The translations under genes and the position numbers were made by a program. This document shows positions 1 through 4,699 of a DNA stretch of 6,120 nucleotides, piece by piece (positions within the stretch are counted from its first letter, which is position 1; every line of letters starts with the position of its first letter). The DNA is taken from contig JAFGDC010000047.1 in the NCBI GenBank assembly GCA_016932295.1, forward strand, positions 1 to 6,120, written 5' to 3'. This DNA comes from a candidate division CSSED10-310 bacterium (GTDB lineage Bacteria; CSSED10-310; JAFGDC01). The notes beneath the pieces were generated by a model. That model did not search any database. It was not told the origin of the DNA and saw only the letters and a list, made by a program, of their open reading frames with translations.

Positions 1-1442
1 AACACATCCGCGGTTTCGAGCCGCGTTCCCTTCGATATGCCTGGTCCCAGCGCCATGAACACACCTTCCGGCGCGGTGATATGCACTCCGCTTGGCAACG
101 CCAGTTCGGGCACCCAGTCCCTCACCCTCCGGATCATTCCGCCCGCATTCACCTCATCATCCAGCGCCAGGTCAGGCTCGATACGACATACCAGATCACC
201 GCCGCTTCCGTCCCCCTCCCGCACCGATCTGAAGACCGCCCTGCCATCCGTCGTGGTCAACTCCTCAAGCACCCCGACCAGTTCATTCCGCAGTGTTTCC
301 ACCCGTTCCGGCGGCACCATTCCATCACGCTCGCGTCCCGCCACGTTCAAACTCACTTCCAGCTCGTACGAGTACGCCTTGCTTTGGTACATGTACGCCC
401 TGGTGGTCCGCCAGTCGGTCGAGCCGTCCTCGTATCTGCCCTGCCAGCCCAGGCCGGTCAGCAGCAGGTCGGCATCCAGCGAGCGCGCCGAATAGGGCTC
501 CGTCACGCTCTTTGTCTCTTCCATGCCGTGATCCGACAATGCCACCACGATGGACTCTGGTCCGGCGATCGCCAGGTAGTCCGCCAGCAGGCTGTCGAAG
601 TATTCATATGCTTCCACGATTTCCAGCCCGCGCCGACGCTCCGTGGAACCCTCGGGGAAGGCATCCCAGTTCCGGAATTCCCAGTTCAGATGCTCAATTT
701 TATCTATACTCTTGAAGTAGATGGCGAAAACCTCCGGTTGGAACCTGGCCAGCACATACTTGCCCATCGAGGCCACGCTCTTGTCGTTGAAGGCCACATC
801 CTGGTCCCCTTCACCATGGATATCCACCAGCCGCGCCGCCGGTTTGACCGCCGAGGGGTTCGATGCGGCCTGGAGCGTCTTGGGATCGAAGAGCATGCCG
901 TGGGGTTTGGCGGGAGCCGCCTCGAACCTGAAGGTGGTGATCTGTTCATACAGGCCGGCTGGATAGGTCCAGCCTCCTTCCAGGCGGGGCTCGAGGCGCG
1001 CCGAGACGCAGGCTCCCTTGACATATTCCGCCGGCCATGATGCCCACCATTTCACGACCACCACCGAGCGGCCCTGCCGGGGGAAGATGTCCCAAAAGGC
1101 GGGAGCGGAGCGGAAGCTGCTGTGCAAAGGGATGGTGGTGTCGGCGCCCGGAATGCGGCGGGTGAACGAATTGATCCCATGGAACCGGGGTGACTGGCCG
1201 GTGGCGATGGTGGTCCAGATCTGGGGTGACTCGGTTGGTACGAACGTGCGAAGCGGTCCCCAGACCCCTTCCCGTCGGAACCGTGCAAACGTCGGCAGGC
1301 GTCCGGAGGTGATGAGCGGGTCGATGATTTCCAGCGAGGCGGCGTCCAGGCCGATGATCACCAGTTGCGGCCCCGGCGTCGGCGACCCGCAGGCCGCGGC
1401 CAGCAGGCATAGCAGCGCGCTCGATGCCAGTCGCCGCATCAT
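1..1442 (-). CDS. AP-superfamily phosphohydrolase / type I phosphodiesterase, lipoprotein (3' end beyond window)
   Basis: Predicted metal-dependent phosphoester hydrolase of the alkaline phosphatase superfamily, resembling the COG3379 group; substrate unknown. 480 residues are visible and the frame is still open at the left edge. Residues 1-18 form a short lipoprotein signal (MMRR, hydrophobic core, AAAC with Cys18, then Gly), so the protein is probably lipid-anchored on the periplasmic side. The complete two-metal active site is readable: Asp33 in IIGLDAAS; Ser72 in ESPQIWTT as nucleophile candidate, nine residues before the Thr of ATG, the superfamily spacing; HGI at 88-90; Asp247 and His251 in IDKIEH; Asp304 and His305 in SDHGM; His454 in SGVHITAPEG. 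The family-typical WWASWP lies at 132-137. Only the C-terminal tail, perhaps 40-60 residues, appears missing. Tandem ATG codons at 1442 and 1439 are both possible starts; I took the first, giving a 4-nt ATGA overlap with the upstream sulfatase-like gene. A GGAGATGGGG stretch (1460-1451) may serve as ribosome binding site. It could also act as a phosphatase or transferase. Confidence 0.9.
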   Translation of the reverse strand, partial: MMRRLASSALLCLLAAACGSPTPGPQLVIIGLDAASLEIIDPLITSGRLPTFARFRREGVWGPLRTFVPTESPQIWTTIATGQSPRFHGINSFTRRIPGADTTIPLHSSFRSAPAFWDIFPRQGRSVVVVKWWASWPAEYVKGACVSARLEPRLEGGWTYPAGLYEQITTFRFEAAPAKPHGMLFDPKTLQAASNPSAVKPAARLVDIHGEGDQDVAFNDKSVASMGKYVLARFQPEVFAIYFKSIDKIEHLNWEFRNWDAFPEGSTERRRGLEIVEAYEYFDSLLADYLAIAGPESIVVALSDHGMEETKSVTEPYSARSLDADLLLTGLGWQGRYEDGSTDWRTTRAYMYQSKAYSYELEVSLNVAGRERDGMVPPERVETLRNELVGVLEELTTTDGRAVFRSVREGDGSGGDLVCRIEPDLALDDEVNAGGMIRRVRDWVPELALPSGVHITAPEGVFMALGPGISKGTRLETADV

Positions 1443-2902
1443 TTGATGTACCCCATCTCCCGAAGCCTGGCGGTGACTTCCTCGTCCAGGTTCACGGGTT
1501 CCGCGCCGGACAACTCGGGACGATCCGCCATGAACCGTCGCAGGCGGCCGGCGAGATCGGCGGCGATACGCGGTTTTGCCTGTCGTTTGTCCACCAACTC
1601 GGCGGGATCGTCGTCCATCGAGTACAACTGAGTCTCTCCGGATGTTTCGTGCATGATCATCTTCCATTGACTGGTCCGGATGCTGATGAGTGGTCCAAGG
1701 GACATCTCGGCCCGGTTCAGGCCGGGCGTCATGGCGAAAATATCGGCTGGAATGGCCGCCGGGCCACCGGAGATTTCATTCAGGAAGCTGCGGCCGTCGC
1801 GGCCGCCCTCGCCCATGTAATTGAACAATTCGTACATGGTGGGAAGGATGTCGACAGTCTCCGCGGGTGCCGCCGTCAGGCGCGCCGGCTCATAGGGCAG
1901 GTGGAGGATGGCCGGGATCCTGACGGACGAATCGTAGAGACGGTCGCCGTGCGTGAAGAAATAATCATGATCGAAGCCCTCGCCATGATCGGACAGCAGC
2001 ATGATCAGGGTTTCGTCGAGAATGCCAAGCTGCGCCAGCTCCCGCAGCAGCCTGCCCACCTCCCGGTCCACCGCCGAGATCTCGCCGTCGTACTTGCCGA
2101 GATTCCAGCGTACCTGGTCAGGTGTGGCGCTGGTGGTCATGGTGTCCTTCACCACCACGTGGAAGAAGCCCGCCAGCTTGGCATTGGCTGCGTTGGCCTT
2201 GTAATTTTCCGCCTTGACCTCGCCGGCACCCGCCGGGGGGCGCACGAAGTCCTTCTGGAGATACATTTCGTCATACGGATACCCCGGCTCATAGGGCTGG
2301 TGCGGATCGAAGTAATGCACCCACAGGAAGAACCGCTCCCTGGGATTGTCCTTCAGTCTGCGCAGCCAGTTGAGGGCAGCCCTGGTGGTTTCCTTGCCGC
2401 CCCGTTCGACCCTGGTGCCGGACCATTCGTCATCGTACAGGTCGAAGTGGTGGTGCAACCCGCTGATCCGTTTTACCAGGGAGAACCCACTGATAAAGGC
2501 CGCTGTCCGGTACTCCATTTCCTGGAAGCGTTGGGTCAACGTAGTGAAATGCCCGGCGAGCGCAACGCCATTGGTCAGCACCCCGTGGTTGCTGGGCAGG
2601 AGTCCCGTGAATATGCTGCAGTGGGATGGGTTGGTGATGGGGATCTGGGAATAGAAATTCTCGAACTGCACACTATCCCGTACCAGCCGGTCGATGATGG
2701 GGGTCTTGATGGCACAGTTGCCGTAGCATCCCAGCCGATCGGCGCGTAACGTGTCGATGGTGATGAGCAGCACGTACGGGTAACGCTTCGCCTGTACCGC
2801 CCGGTTCAACCTGACAAGCTGCACATGAAGCAGCAGCAGCGGCACCAGCAGTAACAGGAGAAACGCGAACCAGAATAGGGGACGTCGGCCCGTGCGAACC
2901 AT
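1439..2902 (-). CDS. Membrane-anchored sulfatase-family hydrolase with Thr at the formylglycine position
   Basis: A 487-residue sulfatase-fold protein of normal family length. The N-terminus has basic residues (RTGRR) and then one hydrophobic segment at about 9-30 without a clear cleavage site, so it is probably an uncleaved anchor with the catalytic domain in the periplasm. Family landmarks in order: ITIDTLRADRLGCYG (47-61, metal ligand Asp50), PITNPSHCSIFTG (88-100), HGV (106-108), HYFDPHQPY (196-204), YDGEISAVDREVG (271-283), SDHGEG (304-309, ligands Asp305 and His306), THGDRLYD (317-324), and near the C-terminus the usual LYSMDDDPAEL. The nucleophile position of C/S-x-P-S-R is Thr90 followed by N-P-S-H, so formylglycine cannot form; Thr is expected to act directly, as in phosphoglycerol and phosphoethanolamine transferases. 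Sulfatase activity is therefore doubtful; phosphatase, phosphodiesterase or phosphotransferase activity is more likely. Its stop TGA overlaps the start of the downstream phosphohydrolase gene. The start follows an excellent Shine-Dalgarno sequence at 2916-2906. Confidence 0.92.
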   Translation of the reverse strand: MVRTGRRPLFWFAFLLLLLVPLLLLHVQLVRLNRAVQAKRYPYVLLITIDTLRADRLGCYGNCAIKTPIIDRLVRDSVQFENFYSQIPITNPSHCSIFTGLLPSNHGVLTNGVALAGHFTTLTQRFQEMEYRTAAFISGFSLVKRISGLHHHFDLYDDEWSGTRVERGGKETTRAALNWLRRLKDNPRERFFLWVHYFDPHQPYEPGYPYDEMYLQKDFVRPPAGAGEVKAENYKANAANAKLAGFFHVVVKDTMTTSATPDQVRWNLGKYDGEISAVDREVGRLLRELAQLGILDETLIMLLSDHGEGFDHDYFFTHGDRLYDSSVRIPAILHLPYEPARLTAAPAETVDILPTMYELFNYMGEGGRDGRSFLNEISGGPAAIPADIFAMTPGLNRAEMSLGPLISIRTSQWKMIMHETSGETQLYSMDDDPAELVDKRQAKPRIAADLAGRLRRFMADRPELSGAEPVNLDEEVTARLREMGYIK

Positions 2903-2905
2903 GAT

Positions 2906-2916
2906 TCACCTCACCT
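2906..2916 (-). promoter_or_regulatory. Shine-Dalgarno sequence of the sulfatase-like gene
   Basis: Read on the minus strand, AGGTGAGGTGA ends three bases before the ATG at 2902. It contains two overlapping AGGTGA cores. This supports 2902 as the start. It argues against the GTG at 2909, which lies in another frame and inside this site. Confidence 0.75.
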
Positions 2917-2932
2917 GCTTTTGCATATCAGA

Positions 2933-2945
2933 ACCGGGTACCGGT
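2933..2945. repeat. 13-bp inverted repeat ACCGG-GTA-CCGGT
   Basis: Perfect 5-bp arms around a 3-bp centre, 17 bp upstream of the Shine-Dalgarno sequence of the minus-strand operon and 5 bp from the larger hairpin at 2951-2977. It could be a regulator half-site pair or part of the leader mRNA fold. In GC-rich DNA a short repeat like this can arise by chance, so the functional reading is weak. Confidence 0.3.
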
Positions 2946-2950
2946 CGCAA

Positions 2951-2977
2951 GCCGCCAGGCGTTTCAACGCCGGCGGC
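2951..2977. repeat. Strong GC hairpin in the divergent intergenic region
   Basis: GCCGCC (2951-2956), one unpaired A (2957), GGCGT (2958-2962), loop TTCA, ACGCC (2967-2971), GGCGGC (2972-2977). This makes an 11-bp stem with a single bulge and a 4-nt loop. Neither side has a T-run, so it is not a standard intrinsic terminator. If the minus-strand operon is transcribed from further right, the stem would sit in its mRNA leader about 35 nt upstream of the Shine-Dalgarno sequence. In DNA form it lies roughly 60 bp upstream of the -35 box proposed for the plus-strand genes. Role unknown: leader structure or operator. Confidence 0.5.
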
Positions 2978-3013
2978 GGCCGCTGGGGGCGCGGATGGCC
3001 GTGGGAATGCGGC

Positions 3014-3042
3014 TGGACAATGCAGCGGCGGCCCTGGATACT
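3014..3042 (+). promoter_or_regulatory. Candidate sigma-70-type promoter for the plus-strand gene pair
   Basis: TGGACA (3014-3019, 5 of 6 matches to TTGACA), a 17-bp spacer, then GATACT (3037-3042, 4 of 6 matches to TATAAT). It is followed by an AT-rich stretch CTATTTTTTATG. Transcription would start near 3049, leaving a leader of about 40 nt before the ATG at 3091. Placement and spacing are good; the evidence is consensus matching by eye only. Confidence 0.42.
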
Positions 3043-3071
3043 ATTTTTTATGCTGATTCCGGTCACCGAAC

Positions 3072-3101
3072 TTAATAATGGAGTGGAATTATGGAAGGCA
3101 A
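3072..3101 (-). promoter_or_regulatory. Weak candidate promoter for the minus-strand operon
   Basis: On the minus strand, TTGCCT (3101-3096) and TATTAA (3077-3072) are 18 bp apart, each with 4 of 6 consensus matches. It would overlap the start codon of the plus-strand gene at 3091 and give a leader of about 160 nt that includes the 2951-2977 hairpin. An alternative, TTGCGA (2950-2945) with an extended TGA-TATGCA -10 (2927-2922), would leave almost no leader. I cannot choose firmly between them. Confidence 0.2.
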
Positions 3102-3603
3102 GCCGGTGAAGATGAACACGCACTATCAGCCATGGGACAGACCATGGATGATAGCGTTTAAATGGATCGTTCTCGTCCCGTTGAATGCCCTGCGCGGCGC
3201 CGCGCTGGCAATGCGTATCCACGATCCGGCAGCAAGCCAACCTGCCATCTTGACCAGATGGACAGCGGGTATCGTGTTCGGTGTCGTGGTCTGGACAGCC
3301 ATCTTCATCGGAGTCGATCTGCTTCTCCTCAGATGGAAGCACCATCGCCCCAGCCGCGCCCTGACCATTGCGGCGATCCTGCGGTTGTTTTTCCAATTGC
3401 CTGAATGGCTGGATGCCGAGGCTTGTCTCATTTCCGGCACGCTCATCTTCAAACTGACCATCGACGATCAAACCATTCTCGTGCCGTTTCTTCTTACGTT
3501 CACCTCGGGCCTGATCATGGTGGTCGGGTACGGCCTGGTGCTGGTTCCCTTCGCATATGTCTGTCTATGGGGCGTCGAACGGGTCAGGCGCCGGAAGGTG
3601 TGA
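3091..3603 (+). CDS. Small multi-pass membrane protein of unknown function
   Basis: A 170-residue protein I do not recognise. Hydrophobic stretches: about 20-41 (possibly amphipathic, with Lys24 and Arg35), 59-80 (a clear membrane span, GIVFGVVVWTAIFIGVDLLLL), a moderately hydrophobic region 90-120 interrupted by PEWLDAE, and 128-160 (long enough for one or two spans). It ends in a basic ERVRRRK tail, probably cytoplasmic. A conserved-looking loop IHDPAASQPA (43-52) separates the first two hydrophobic stretches. The ATG at 3091 is preceded by GGAG (3080-3083) at 7-nt spacing; an in-frame ATG at 3112 is a weaker alternative. The stop TGA overlaps the ATG of the next gene (TGATG), so the two are almost certainly co-transcribed and translationally coupled. 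The pairing suggests an inner-membrane partner for the exported protein downstream, but this is inference. No catalytic motif is visible. Confidence 0.75.
   Translation: MEGKPVKMNTHYQPWDRPWMIAFKWIVLVPLNALRGAALAMRIHDPAASQPAILTRWTAGIVFGVVVWTAIFIGVDLLLLRWKHHRPSRALTIAAILRLFFQLPEWLDAEACLISGTLIFKLTIDDQTILVPFLLTFTSGLIMVVGYGLVLVPFAYVCLWGVERVRRRKV
3593..3598 (+). promoter_or_regulatory. Shine-Dalgarno sequence deciding the start at 3603
   Basis: GGAAGG lies 4 nt before the ATG at 3603, inside the last codons of the upstream membrane-protein gene. It supports 3603 over the earlier in-frame ATG at 3405, which would add 66 residues lacking any signal-peptide character and overlap the upstream gene by about 200 bp. 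Confidence 0.6.
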
Positions 3604-4673
3604 TGAATCGGCGTTGGATGGTATACCGCAAAGCTCAGGCGGCCGCACCGCGGCTGTCGGCATGCGCTTTGGCCGTGTGGTTGTTGGTGTTGTGTGCCGC
3701 CGGTATCGCCGGCGCTGACATGGACAGTCCCCCCGGCGGAGAATCAACCGGTGCCGGAACGGAGGATCCCGATGCCGGGATCGGACAATCCATCGACCAT
3801 GGTCACCGCATGATAAGCAGCCGGGTCAATGATATGGCCTGCTGGGTGGACGCGTTTTTCGCCGATCCCAACTATGTGGAAGAGGATGCGGATGCGCGGC
3901 TGGAACTGCGACAGCGGGTATTCCTGAGGGAGAACGCGGTGCCGACGTACCGCGTCCGCGTGGGAGGACGATTGTCGCTGCCGAACGTTTCCAGGCGTTT
4001 GAACCTCATTTTCGCCGGCAATGAGGACGACTCGCTGGAAGGTGCCGATCAGGAGGATTTTCACGATGCGGTCGAAGAATCGTTGGATGCGCCTTTTTTC
4101 GGTGCGCGGTTTTTCATCCTGCCGGGAAATATTCTCAATCTGAGCTTCACTGCCGGGACGCGGTTCGGTGATCTGGCCCTGTTCGCCGGCCCGCGTTTGC
4201 GCCTGCAGAAGGATCTCAACGAGTGCTGGCTGGGGCGGCTGGTTCAATTGACCACCTGGAACACCGACTTCGGCTGGCATTCCACCAGCACCGCCGAACT
4301 GGACCGCCGTTTCACCGAGCGAACACTCTTCCGCCATTCATTGCGGGCCATCTGGCAGGAGGATACCGCCGACAGCGACGGCGTTCGTTACACGGTGGCA
4401 TTCAAGTTTCTGCATCGGATCGACGAGCACCGGGCCCTGCGCTGCCGCTGGTCATCGGATTTCCACTCGCAGCCCGAGGCGGCCTGGCGGACCACCGAAC
4501 TGTCGGTGAACTACCGGAGCCGCATTTACCGGCGCTGGTTGTTCGTGGAAGTGACGCCATTCATCGTATGGGAGCGCGAGCGGCACTGGGGGCAGAGCGC
4601 CGGAATCTACCTGGCGGTGGACCTCATCTTCGAGAAGAACGATATCGCCTTGTGTGCTCCGGCAATGGAATGA
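3603..4673 (+). CDS. Exported beta-rich protein, probable outer-membrane or periplasmic, function unknown
   Basis: A 356-residue protein starting at the ATG that overlaps the previous stop. Residues 1-38 look like a Sec signal peptide: MNRRWMVYRK, a hydrophobic core from about 18 to 36, and cleavage after AGA (36-38). A Gly/Asp/Glu-rich linker (39-65) follows. A helical-looking segment then contains WVDAFFADPNYVEED (81-95). The rest is mainly alternating polar/hydrophobic strands with aromatic ends, for example RLELRQRVFL, YRVRVGGRLSLP (116-127) and RLNLIFAG. An acidic loop NEDDSLEGADQEDFHD follows the last of these. The last strand, GIYLAVDLIF, resembles an outer-membrane beta-signal but is followed by 13 further residues, so barrel status is not certain. 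I have the impression of related uncharacterised proteins with a D-x-F-F-x-D stretch before the strands, but cannot name a family. Coupled to the upstream membrane protein; convergent with the porin-like gene 26 bp away. Confidence 0.78.
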   Translation: MNRRWMVYRKAQAAAPRLSACALAVWLLVLCAAGIAGADMDSPPGGESTGAGTEDPDAGIGQSIDHGHRMISSRVNDMACWVDAFFADPNYVEEDADARLELRQRVFLRENAVPTYRVRVGGRLSLPNVSRRLNLIFAGNEDDSLEGADQEDFHDAVEESLDAPFFGARFFILPGNILNLSFTAGTRFGDLALFAGPRLRLQKDLNECWLGRLVQLTTWNTDFGWHSTSTAELDRRFTERTLFRHSLRAIWQEDTADSDGVRYTVAFKFLHRIDEHRALRCRWSSDFHSQPEAAWRTTELSVNYRSRIYRRWLFVEVTPFIVWERERHWGQSAGIYLAVDLIFEKNDIALCAPAME

Positions 4674-4699
4674 CGTGGAATACGCGGCGGGCGTGGTTG

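Noticed and set aside
81..1040. 319-codon plus-strand open frame antisense to the lipoprotein phosphohydrolase
   Set aside because: The minus-strand frame carries every metal ligand of the AP superfamily over the same stretch; the plus frame is a His/Arg/Pro-rich shadow.
946..1410. Minus-strand open frame of 154 codons inside the lipoprotein phosphohydrolase gene
   Set aside because: It lies in a different frame from the real protein and consists of Arg/Pro/His-rich translation without motifs.
1424..2749. 441-codon plus-strand open frame antisense to the sulfatase-like gene
   Set aside because: The opposite strand encodes a full-length sulfatase-fold protein with all landmark motifs. The antisense translation shows no signal, domain or coherent fold and is a typical by-product of GC-rich codon usage.
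2951..2977. The strong intergenic hairpin as an intrinsic terminator
   Set aside because: No T-tract follows on either strand, and no gene ends next to it; both flanking genes start here and diverge.
3405..3602. Earlier in-frame ATG extending the exported beta-rich protein by 66 residues
   Set aside because: It overlaps the upstream membrane-protein gene, would bury the signal peptide internally, and a good Shine-Dalgarno sequence lies just before 3603.
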